Positions 1-5,930 of a stretch of 6,949 nt of DNA are shown here, in pieces. This DNA is from JBOHHR01 sp050740975 (GTDB taxonomy: Bacteria > Pseudomonadota > Gammaproteobacteria > JBOHHR01), in contig JBOIEE010000269.1 of NCBI GenBank assembly GCA_050740975.1, positions 1 to 6,949 on the forward strand, given 5' to 3'. The number at the start of each line of letters is the position of its first letter. Within the stretch, counting starts at the first letter, position 1. The notes under the pieces are model-generated. The model was not told the DNA's origin, ran no database searches, and saw nothing but the letters and a program-made list of their open reading frames with translations. A program made the position numbers and the translations under genes.

Positions 1-248
1 TGCTGATCGTGTCCTCAAAACGCCCGAGGATCGAGCCTGCGGGCTTCGCGGTCGCCGTGGTAACACTCACAGGCTGCCGGCCGATGACCCTAAAGGATGA
101 AAAAGCGGCGTGCTGCCGACTCTACCCTCGAGCCCATGCCTGGATGTTGACGGACATCAGGCGGATCGAACCCATCCCGGTGAAGGGATCACTAGGCATT
201 TTCGACTGTCCGCTTGAGCCGGAGGATCTGACATATATCGAGAGATAA
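1..248 (+). CDS. ASCH-domain protein, C-terminal part (5' end outside window)
   Basis: The frame is open from the left edge to the TAA at 246-248. It reads as the second half of an ASCH domain: a hydrophobic strand (FAVAVVTLTGCRPMT), an Asp/Glu-rich helix with a Cys pair (DEKAACC), then a Tyr-Pro-x-Ala-x-Ala-Trp-like block (YPRAHAWMLTDIRRIEPIPV) and a closing strand KGSLGIFDC. ASCH domains are small beta-barrels related to PUA that are thought to bind RNA or modified nucleotides; some have nuclease or amidohydrolase activity. The exact role of this branch is unknown. A GTG at position 9 could be read as a start, but the family normally has a further 60-80 residues upstream and the frame stays open to base 1, so I treat the gene as cut by the window edge. 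The family match is from memory of its pattern, not a search. Confidence 0.68.
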   Translation, partial: LIVSSKRPRIEPAGFAVAVVTLTGCRPMTLKDEKAACCRLYPRAHAWMLTDIRRIEPIPVKGSLGIFDCPLEPEDLTYIER

Positions 249-280
249 TACGTCCCCCCAAGAAGGACCTCGGCAAAATC

Positions 281-421
281 CTAGGTGGCGTTTTGGATGC
301 GGGCAGGGTCATAGTAGCGGCCGAGCGCATCGCAAACCGCCCGTGTGACTTCACTTTGTTGGCATAGCAAGCGCGCATGAATCCAACGCAAGAACAGCTG
401 AGCTGCAGCACATCGTGGATC
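281..421 (-). pseudogene. Possible remnant of an unrecognised gene in the 249-495 gap
   Basis: Between the ASCH gene and the 119-residue gene I see no complete gene. One minus-strand frame, bounded by stops at 422-424 and 281-283, encodes 46 residues with protein-like composition, including FLRWIHARLL, SEVTRAVCDALGRYYDPARI and QNAT. It has no ATG or GTG start and no ribosome binding site. Past the TAG the same frame continues (DFAEVLLGG), which would fit an internal stop in a decayed gene. I do not recognise the family, and chance or antisense coding bias could explain it. Confidence 0.18.
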
Positions 422-495
422 TTAAGCTCTAAAGGGATAGGAGGTCGAGTGGCGCAGGAAGCCTGTCTGATTCGAGACCCTGACGGAGGTATTGT

Positions 496-855
496 ATGCC
501 CGAGCAGATTTCCAAATATCCGGAGGTGACTATGGAGGTCCTCAAGGGAGCGGGAGCTCGCTGTAGTGAAGGGGCGGAACAAAAGATCCTGACGCAGTGT
601 CCTCGCGAACGGTTCTGCGCCTTATCGACCGGTGAGGTTTGCATCTACGGCATCGAGGAGATCCCGCAGATGACCCAGATCACCACCAAAGATCTCGCCG
701 GTATCGTGTGTCCTCCCGGACCGCAGTCGTCGATGGGTTTGGTATCGCTATCGAGCCCCGAAATCATGCTGCTGGGAGTGGCTTTCGCCGTGGGAGCCGT
801 GGCGGGTCGGTTCTTGTACACGATCAATTCGTGGAAGAACCGGGATTCGATGTGA
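496..855 (+). CDS. Small Cys-rich protein with C-terminal membrane anchor, function unknown
   Basis: The product has 119 residues. The ATG at 496 is well supported: GGAGG at 485-489 lies 6 bases upstream, and an in-frame TGA at 481-483 rules out a longer form. Residues 1-75 form a soluble part with five cysteines (positions 23, 35, 41, 49, 72), including CPRERFC and GEVCIYG. Residues about 88-108 (EIMLLGVAFAVGAVAGRFLY) form one hydrophobic helix, followed by a short polar tail. There is no N-terminal signal peptide, so the protein could be tail-anchored with the Cys-rich part in the cytoplasm. Alternatively the cysteines could bind a metal or form disulfides if exported. I do not know a function. 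It is followed after a 94-base gap by dinB on the same strand, but no shared role is evident. Confidence 0.62.
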   Translation: MPEQISKYPEVTMEVLKGAGARCSEGAEQKILTQCPRERFCALSTGEVCIYGIEEIPQMTQITTKDLAGIVCPPGPQSSMGLVSLSSPEIMLLGVAFAVGAVAGRFLYTINSWKNRDSM

Positions 856-949
856 CGAGCGGGGATCTGAGCGGAGATAGCGCGTGCGGTCAGCTCTTTG
901 AGTGAGGCACACGAACAAGTCCGCCCGCACCAGGGAAGCAAGCCGCTTA

Positions 950-2148
950 ATGGAGTGTCGCGTCGCCCATTTGGACATGGATGCGTTCTACGCATCGGTG
1001 GAGCTTTTGCGTCATCCCGAGCTCAAGGGCTTGTCGGTGGTGATCGGTGGCAAGCTTCGAAGTGAGGAAGGGCCAGATAAAGAGAAGCGGGACTTCCCCC
1101 GTTTAGGGGGGTATGTCGGCCGGGGTGTCGTGACCACCGCGACTTATGAGGCGCGGGCCTTGTGGGTGTGCACTCCGACATGGGTCTGATGAAAGCAGCG
1201 GCTCTGGCTCCCGAAGCGATTTTGCTGCCGGCAGACTTCGAGGAATACCGATGCTATTCGCACCTCTTCAAAGCGGCGGTGGCCGAAATTGCACCGAGAA
1301 TCGAAGACCGCGGCATCGACGAGATCACTATCGATCTGACCAATGTTCCCGGTGAAGCCATCGAGCTTGCCCAGAGAATCAAGGACAAGGTCCGGCATGC
1401 CACGGGCTTGTCCTGCTCCATCGGCATCGCGCCTAACAAGCTGCTCGCCAAGATCGCCTCGGATCTCGAGAAACCGGACGGTTTAACCGTACTCTCGCAG
1501 AGCGATCTGCCCACCCGCATCTGGCCGTTGCCGACACGCAAGATCAACGGCATCGGTCCGAGAGCGAGCGCGAAGCTTGAGGCACTCGGGATCCGAACCA
1601 TTGGGGAGCTTGCCGCCGCAGACCTAAAGACGCTCATCGAGACCTTCGGCCAACGCTACGCAAACTGGCTATCAGATGCCGCGCACGGGCGCGACGAGCG
1701 CCCCGTGGTCACTGCGCGGGAGCCCAAGTCGTTAAGCCGTGAGATAACCTTCGAGCGCGACCTGCATCCCCGAGGCGATCGTGAGACCCTCACCCAGATA
1801 CTCTTCGAGCTCGCTCAGCGCTTGAGCGGAGATCTGGCGCGCAAAGGCTACCTCGCTAAGACCATCGGCATCAAGCTTCGCTATGAGGATTTCCGCACCC
1901 TGACCCGCGCGGTCACGCTCGATCGGGCGATCGCCGATGCCGAGGCGATCCGCTCCGCGGCGCGCGCTTGCCTTAAACGGGTGCCCCTAGATCGCAGGCT
2001 GCGTCTGCTCGGGATAAGGGTTACGGGACTGGTACGACCGGGACAGGGCGCGGACCACAGCACGATAGATCCTGGAACCGAAAAATCGGCTCAGGAACGT
2101 TCTGTCCTTCAACAACGTCGCAGCCTGCAAGAGGTGCGTCCAGTATAG
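950..2148 (+). pseudogene. dinB: DNA polymerase IV (Y-family, DinB), interrupted by a frameshift
   Basis: DinB is the error-prone translesion polymerase of the SOS and stress response. The first segment (950-1159) gives the palm strand with the catalytic Asp residues (AHLDMDAFYASVE) and runs to TTATYEARA. The frame then changes at 1160-1164, and the second segment (from about 1165 to the TAG at 2146) begins GVHSDMGLMKAAALAP. It carries the second catalytic motif (DRGIDEITIDLT), the fingers/palm motif SIGIAPNKLLAKIASD, a helix-hairpin-helix (INGIGPRASAKLEALGI) and the little-finger domain. The joined length, about 398 residues, is normal. The family reads ARAFGVHS here, so GCCTTGTGGGTGTGCAC appears to carry 2 extra bases, or to lack 1. 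As sequenced, the first frame ends at TGA 1187-1189. ATG 950 fits the family start; GTG 902 in the same frame is less likely. A loop near residues 36-56 (charged, KLRSEEGPDKEKRD) is longer than in E. coli DinB. No clamp-binding Q-x-x-L-F tail and no LexA box (CTG-N10-CAG) are visible. If the indel is a sequencing error, this is a functional gene. Confidence 0.88.
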
Positions 2149-2165
2149 ACGACACCACATGGTCT

Positions 2166-2173
2166 AAAGGAGG
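2166..2173 (+). promoter_or_regulatory. Strong Shine-Dalgarno (AAAGGAGG) ahead of a 42-codon frame
   Basis: AAAGGAGG matches the 16S anti-Shine-Dalgarno well and lies 11 bases before ATG 2185, a little far. A short inverted repeat, CAACTG (2174-2179) with CAGTTG (2196-2201), brackets that ATG and could fold it into a hairpin. This is the main reason to take the short frame seriously. Confidence 0.35.
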
Positions 2174-2184
2174 CAACTGCCCTC

Positions 2185-2313
2185 ATGTTCAACGACAGTT
2201 GTTCTTACAAGGCGAAGTCGTTGCCTGAATATATATACGCAGCCTTCGCTGCCTCACGCAGCTTCGACATGCGTATCGCTCAAGGCGCGCTCCGCTTGGC
2301 GCAGAGCGGGTGA
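2185..2313 (+). CDS. Candidate small protein, 42 residues, unknown
   Basis: The frame runs from ATG 2185 to TGA 2311-2313 and is preceded by AAAGGAGG. The product starts MFNDSCSYKAKSLPEYIYAA and ends FDMRIAQGALRLAQSG. It is amphipathic with no obvious membrane segment. It might be a helix-rich fragment of a larger DNA-binding or structural protein, but I do not recognise it. Its 3' end overlaps, antisense, the last 34 bases of the minus-strand frameshifted gene (2280-2653). It could be a genuine small gene, the start of a truncated gene, or chance. Confidence 0.3.
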   Translation: MFNDSCSYKAKSLPEYIYAAFAASRSFDMRIAQGALRLAQSG

Positions 2314-2653
2314 TGGGAGAATTCCTGCTTCCGTTCCAAGGATCTTAGCGAGCACAAGTGATAGGTCTTGCCGTCAAAGGCCACCTTTGCTTCGTAAGCG
2401 ATCGGCGGCGCCTCCTTTCCCGTGAAGTCGCCGTGCTGTAGGCCCAGCGAATGGTATGGAGGGCGCCGGAGCCCATGACCAGGCAGTGCCCTTCGCGCCG
2501 CACGGCATCGTCCGGGACCTGCCGCTTGACTAGCGCATAGGCAGCATTGCAAAGTTCGGCATTAGGTCGCCGATCGATCAGCGGCCCACCAAGAAACAAC
2601 CATGCGCCGACGGCGACGAGCACTATGATAAATAGGGATGTTGCGCGCTTCAT
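2280..2653 (-). pseudogene. Small membrane-anchored or secreted protein, frameshifted
   Basis: Two minus-strand frames join into one coherent protein of about 124 residues. The first frame (ATG 2651-2653) gives a basic N-terminus and a hydrophobic helix at residues 5-25 (SLFIIVLVAVGAWLFLGGPL), then a soluble part with Cys35 and Cys57 up to HTIRWAYST. The second frame resumes with GDFTGKEAPPIAYEAKVAFD and GKTYHLCSLRSLERK, ending at TGA 2280-2282. The switch lies near 2430-2433, where one base (G on the minus strand) seems to be missing from ACG-GCG; restoring it gives YSTGDFTGKE. As sequenced, the first frame would end in an Arg-rich tail at 2345. The helix is either an uncleaved anchor or a signal peptide, placing the Cys-containing domain outside the inner membrane. 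No good Shine-Dalgarno is visible upstream. The family is unknown to me. Confidence 0.55.
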
Positions 2654-2815
2654 CGCGTTTGTATCAAACCGCCCATCCGATCATCACCGCCAGACCACCT
2701 GTTTTTCGACAAGCAGGATATCGATGAGGCGAACAGGCGTATGCGCAAGTGTCCGCAATGGGAGCAGCTCGAGGCGGCGCGTGATGAGGTGCTCAAGTAT
2801 GCGCCGGGCGAGTAA
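2636..2815 (+). pseudogene. C-terminal remnant or start-less frame of an unknown small protein
   Basis: This frame opens after a TAG at 2633-2635 and ends at TAA 2813-2815. From about 2693 it reads like real protein: DHLFFDKQDIDEANRRMRKC, then PQWEQLEAARDEVLKYAPGE, a charged, probably helical sequence. No ATG or GTG occurs before ATG 2741, which would leave only 24 residues. Its first bases overlap the 5' end of the divergent gene at 2653. The stop runs directly into AAAGGAGGG (2814-2822), the likely ribosome binding region of the next gene, so the two look like an operon. Either the 5' end was lost or shifted, or it starts at a rare codon. No family was recognised. Confidence 0.4.
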
Positions 2816-2836
2816 AGGAGGGCCAGGGGCCGTGAT

Positions 2837-3175
2837 GTGACAGAAGAGACAGGCAAGAAGACAACATTCTCTTGGTCCTCGGAGGATGATGGAACGAGGA
2901 CCTCAGCTGCGGAGAGGGTGCGCATTATCCCTGTCCGGCGCTGGACAATCTATCTCCTCGTCGTGCCTGCGTTTGTGGCTGTCGCGTTGTTGGCTGCTTT
3001 CTTTTTTGCGGCTTTTGTAGCCTTGTCTATATTAGGGGCCGTTGGTCTCGGACTGTGGTTTTGGTGGGTGCGCCGGAGATTTCGCAAATTGGCGCGTACT
3101 CGCACCCTTGATGGAGAGTGTGTGGTGATCGAGGAGACCCAAGTCATCGAAAAGAAAAATGACGGTGTAAATTAA
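2837..3175 (+). CDS. Small integral membrane protein, function unknown
   Basis: The product has 112 residues and starts at GTG 2837, with AGGGG at 2825-2829 (7 bases upstream) or AGGAGGG slightly further back; an ATG at 2835 is immediately closed by TGA. Residues 1-35 are polar (acidic, Ser/Thr-rich) and end in RIIPVRRW. Residues about 37-73 are continuously hydrophobic (YLLVVPAFVAVALLAAFFFA, then VALSILGAVGLGLWFWW), long enough for two helices in a hairpin. A basic stop (VRRRFRKLARTR) and an acidic tail with EETQVIEKK follow. By the positive-inside rule both ends should face the cytoplasm. It follows the 2693-2815 frame closely and was probably translated with it. I recognise the architecture but no function. 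Confidence 0.62.
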   Translation: MTEETGKKTTFSWSSEDDGTRTSAAERVRIIPVRRWTIYLLVVPAFVAVALLAAFFFAAFVALSILGAVGLGLWFWWVRRRFRKLARTRTLDGECVVIEETQVIEKKNDGVN

Positions 3176-3184
3176 CGAGTGAGA

Positions 3185-3239
3185 GCTTGTGAAAAAGTCT
3201 GCTGAACCTCCCGTCGTTCGCGACGATTTTTTCACAAGC
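3185..3239. repeat. 55-bp palindromic element with 12-bp arms and inner TTCG hairpin
   Basis: GCTTGTGAAAAA (3185-3196) pairs perfectly with TTTTTTCACAAGC (3228-3239). Inside the 31-base loop, CGTCG (3212-3216) and CGACG (3221-3225) close on the tetraloop TTCG. It lies 9 bases after the stop codon of the membrane-protein gene. The T-run is within the stem rather than after it, so it is not a standard rho-independent terminator, although it could act as a 3'-end stabiliser. It could equally be a miniature inverted-repeat element or insertion-sequence end. No clear target-site duplication flanks it. Confidence 0.6.
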
Positions 3240-3359
3240 CCTGAGCCGAACGCCATCAGGCACGGTTCTCGCCCTGTTCCCATCGCTCCAATCCTTGGGC
3301 CGGAGGAATATCGGAGGCCCCGCTTCACCACGCGCCTAGCCGAATGTGACGCAGCGAAA

Positions 3360-3997
3360 ATGCACAGATCCCGCGTTCGCGTCTTCTTAGCTCGCCCTTT
3401 GTTGTTCATCGTCGCGGCGCTCACAGGTTGCGCCACCGCGATCCCGCAAAACAAACAGGGTCTTGCCATTGTCCGTTCCCTTGCAAACTATAAGGAGCTG
3501 GTTCGCCGCGATCCCTCAAAGCGCTTGATCGACCTCCGCGATAGGATACCCGGCATGGTCATTGATATTCGCTACGCGACAGAGAGCAACTTCATGCGGC
3601 AGCCCGTCTATAACATCGCCCGTCCCCTGCTGCGGGCGCCTGCCGCGAGGGCGCTGCAAGCGGTGCAGCGGGAGCTCGCTGCGCAGGGGCTCGGGCTCAA
3701 GGTCTGGGATGCCTATCGACCCTACCGCGTGACGCAGAGAATATGGGCGCTCATTCGGAACCCGGATTTCGTGGCCGATCCAACCAAGGGGTCACGCCAC
3801 AACCGGGGGGCGGCGGTCGACCTCACGTTGGTCGATCGCGCGACAGGTCGCGAACTCGAGATGCCCACCGCCTATGATGAGTTTTCACCCCGCGCACCAC
3901 GATTTCCCAAAGCTCGGGCAGCAGGCACTACGACTTTCGCGGATGGGAGCGGTTCGAACTGATGGATCTTCCCCTCGAAGAGATACCGCGACTGGGG
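3360..3997 (+). pseudogene. VanX/DdpX-type D-Ala-D-Ala dipeptidase lipoprotein, inactivated
   Basis: M15D-family zinc dipeptidases hydrolyse D-Ala-D-Ala in the cell wall precursor pool or recycle murein peptides. ATG 3360 begins a lipoprotein signal: basic HRSRVR, a hydrophobic core FLARPLLFIVAA, and lipobox LTGC with Cys24. An in-frame ATG-like start further up (3189) would only translate the palindrome and spoil the signal. The mature part carries MVIDIRYATESNFM, WDAYRPYRVTQ and the zinc motif SRHNRGAAVD (S-x-H-x-x-G-x-A-x-D, 3792-3821). After YDEFSPR (about 3893) the frame shifts: HHDFPKLGQQ continues at 3895-3924, then HYDFRGWERFELMDLPLEEI follows in the third frame from 3926. About 25 residues usually lie between these blocks, including the catalytic Glu of E-W-W-H, and they are missing here; only the His seems to remain. 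As sequenced, the first frame ends at 3962. The HYDF frame stays open to TAG 4127-4129, but family similarity ends near 3997. Confidence 0.85.
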
Positions 3998-4195
3998 GCC
4001 AGTACCGTTCCTCCTCCATTAGTTAGCTTGATGCGAACGTCCGCAGAGTCTCGGCAGGCGTGTGCCCTCATCTCCTGGCAGACCCTGCGCGTCCGGATCA
4101 GGGCCAGGCAACTTCTCTCAACGGCCTAGCCCGCAGGATCATCGCCTCGAAAAAATTACCGCTCGTTCCGCTGTTCAGAAGCCCATCTTGGTTCA

Positions 4196-5086
4196 TTAGT
4201 CGATCAGGCGTCGGAGATCGGCGGCGTTCCTCTGCGCATAGTTGAGGTAACAGTTATTGAACAGCACATGGACGCGCGCGGCACGGGAGCTAAGGGCCTT
4301 GATGGGTGTGACAAACTCCTGAAGCTCGGGCTCGCCATACAAGTAATTGAAGCGCTCCGCAGCCGTTAGCCCCTTCTTCGCCCAGGTCTCCCGGTTGCGC
4401 CCGTGCAGCCGCACCGCCGCCACCTCGGCGCTGGTGACTTCCCACACGGCCGGGATGCTGCTCCCAAACCCTTGGGGTTCATCGACCACCACATGGGCCA
4501 GGGCGTTTTCGCGTTCGAATGCGAACAGCTCGTCGCGATGTCGCTCCTCAAGCCAGGTTTTGTTCCGGAACTCCACCGCGATCGGAAATCCGGAAAGCTT
4601 CTCGGCGCATTCCAGGATATGCGCCAGATTTGTCCTTCTGAACACGAACCAGGGCGGAAACTGAAACACCACTACCCCCAGCTTCCCCGCCCGTCGCAGC
4701 GGATCGAGGCTCAAGCGAAAGCGCCGCCACAGCTCTTCCCGGGCGTCCTGGGGCACATCGCGGTAGTGGATGTTTTTGTTATCGGTATTTCCCAGCGCTT
4801 TGCGGATGTCGGCCGGCAGGGTAACCGGTGACGTCTGGTGACCGGTGAAGAGACGGAATGCCTTGATATCGAACACGAAGGCCTCGGGTGTGCGCGCGAC
4901 CCATAACATCGAGTTGTGCTCCGAGGGCATGCCGTAATAGGAACTATCCACCTCCACAATGGGAAATCGCGTGGCGTAGTAGCGCAGCCTCGCTTCTGAG
5001 GTCTTAGCGGCCCCGGGATAGAAGAGGCCGGATTCGACGAGTGTCTTGTCGGTCCAAGAAGTTGTGCCGATCAGAATAGTGCTCAT
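4196..5086 (-). CDS. DUF72 (YecE-like) family protein
   Basis: The product has 296 residues, ATG 5084-5086 to the stop at 4196-4198, a normal full length for the family (about 240-300). Family marks are visible in order: N-terminal GTTSWTDKTLVESGLFYP, then FPIVEVDSSYYGMP (family N-S-T-F-Y), FDIKAFRLFTGHQ, GVVVFQFPPWF, the strand IAVEFRNKTW (family E-F-R-x-x-S-W), VVVDEP and AVRLHGRN (family R-x-H-G-R-N), with LFNNCYLNYAQRNA near the end. DUF72 proteins adopt a TIM-barrel fold and are cytoplasmic; their activity is not established, though conserved Glu/His/Arg residues suggest an enzyme, possibly acting on nucleic acid or sugar phosphates. The gene is convergent with the broken dipeptidase and divergent from the nuclease remnant. 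No good Shine-Dalgarno precedes the ATG. The frame is clean over 890 bases, unlike its neighbours. Confidence 0.9.
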   Translation of the reverse strand: MSTILIGTTSWTDKTLVESGLFYPGAAKTSEARLRYYATRFPIVEVDSSYYGMPSEHNSMLWVARTPEAFVFDIKAFRLFTGHQTSPVTLPADIRKALGNTDNKNIHYRDVPQDAREELWRRFRLSLDPLRRAGKLGVVVFQFPPWFVFRRTNLAHILECAEKLSGFPIAVEFRNKTWLEERHRDELFAFERENALAHVVVDEPQGFGSSIPAVWEVTSAEVAAVRLHGRNRETWAKKGLTAAERFNYLYGEPELQEFVTPIKALSSRAARVHVLFNNCYLNYAQRNAADLRRLID

Positions 5087-5199
5087 GTGTTGGGGGCATC
5101 TTGTTCTTTGCCGCCGATCATAGGGGACGTGGGCAGGCCTTGCGAAGGGTCCGGGCTAACGCCAAACGAACCGGCTGCACGCGATTTTTCAACTAAACA

Positions 5200-5263
5200 A
5201 CCAGCAGCTAAAAGCTGGTGGGTTAGGTATAAGGACTGAAAGTCCGGACACAGGTCGAAGACC
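5200..5263. other. Cluster of three small hairpins in a non-coding region
   Basis: Within the 247-base gap 5087-5333, three inverted repeats occur in tandem: ACCAGC/GCTGGT (5200-5205 with 5214-5219; alternatively CAGCT-AAA-AGCTG, 5205-5217), GGACT-GAA-AGTCC (5233-5245) and GGTC-GAA-GACC (5253-5263). The last two share a GAA triloop, and GTCCGGAC (5242-5249) is itself a perfect palindrome. This could be a structured leader or small RNA, or the remnant of a mobile element. No known RNA family was identified. A minus-strand frame crosses it but is not convincing. Confidence 0.35.
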
Positions 5264-5333
5264 CGTCTAGGATTCGGTTTTAAAGTTATCATCGGGCGTG
5301 GGTTCAAAATGGTGTTCAAAGCGCCGGCAGGCC

Positions 5334-5749
5334 ATGAGCGAGCGATATGTCGCCTTCTTCGCGGACGAGCCGACCGAGGAAGCCGAGGGAAAGGTCCTTC
5401 ACTGAAGCCTCGCGCTACCTATATGAGATCCGTCCGCGCGTGCTGTATTACTACTCCAAATACGAGCGCACGACCTATCGGCGGCTATGGGAGAAATATC
5501 CGCAGGTGTGCCGTGTGGAAGAACTAAATGCGCTGTTTGACCCTCCCATGGCTGCGGATCTCTACAATGATGTCGTGCACACCAAGACCGAATGGCCAAC
5601 GCGGGACTATTCGATCAAAGCCCTGGCCAAATACCTCGGTTTCCACTGGCGCGATCCGCACACCCCCCCGCCGCTTCCATCGAATGGTACGACCGCTGGA
5701 TTACGCAAAGGTCGAAGAACGCATCCTCGCCTACAATGAAGATGACTGC
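5334..5749 (+). pseudogene. Remnant of a TM0106-type RecB-like nuclease (RNase H-fold domain)
   Basis: Fragments in three frames line up as one protein: MSERYVAFFADEPTEEAEGK (from ATG 5334), FTEASRYLYEIRP and YYYSKYERTTYRRLWEKYPQ, TEWPTRDYSIKALAKYLGF, AASIEWYDRW, and finally YAKVEERILAYNEDDC. This is the typical order of the RNase H-like exonuclease domain of the TM0106 family, with the terminal N-E-D-D-C acidic motif. Three small lesions explain the frame changes: one extra C at 5396-5397 (GTCCTTC), one base missing in the C7 run at 5663-5669, and at least one base missing near 5696. The full protein is normally over 450 residues with an N-terminal PD-(D/E)XK nuclease-like part; only about 140 residues remain, so the 5' portion is gone. 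Upstream codons show no similarity. Loss of the N-terminal part shows real truncation, whatever the status of the indels. The stretch 5750-5930 that follows has no recognisable gene. Confidence 0.8.
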
Positions 5750-5930
5750 TGTGGATCGGGGTACAGCTCTCATGGTTCCCAAACCTGTACCAGGCGGAAC
5801 CGACGATTCGCCAGAGTGGACCCTCAACAAGAGCGGTGATGCGCATGGAAGCGGCTGGGCTTCGCGGTGAAATTCGCCGATTTGTGCAGGACGGACTAAG
5901 ATCCGATTCTTAGACAGACGCTTATGCGGT

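Noticed and set aside
449..529. 26-codon frame from GTG 449 behind AGGAGG, possible leader peptide
   Set aside because: Spacing is only 4 bases, there is no attenuator structure, and it overlaps the well-supported ATG 496 in another frame.
1155..1175. Programmed ribosomal frameshift in dinB
   Set aside because: No X-XXY-YYZ slippery heptamer is present at the switch and DinB is not known to use one; mutation or read error is simpler.
4060..4245. 61-codon plus-strand frame between dipeptidase remnant and DUF72
   Set aside because: No ribosome binding site, low-complexity Arg/Ser/Pro composition, and it runs into the 3' end of DUF72; the 3998-4195 stretch holds nothing I can support.
5155..5228. 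Integron attC-like site (GGCTAAC ... GTTAGGT)
   Set aside because: The left box does not fit RYYYAAC, the inner L boxes do not pair, and there is no cassette layout or integrase.
5236..5252. Similarity of GAAAGTCCGGAC to the conserved 5' motif of RNase P RNA
   Set aside because: Only about a dozen bases match; none of the other conserved regions occur in the window.
5083..5319. Minus-strand frame of up to 78 codons whose TGA overlaps the DUF72 ATG (ATGA)
   Set aside because: The overlap suggests coupling, but the start is TTG (or ATG 5290-5292) without a Shine-Dalgarno, the residues do not resemble a protein I know, and the frame crosses the hairpin cluster.
5746..5913. Frame ending GLRGEIRRFVQDGLRSDS before the helicase
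   Set aside because: It is somewhat protein-like, but has no start with a ribosome binding site and no recognised family; it may be more debris.
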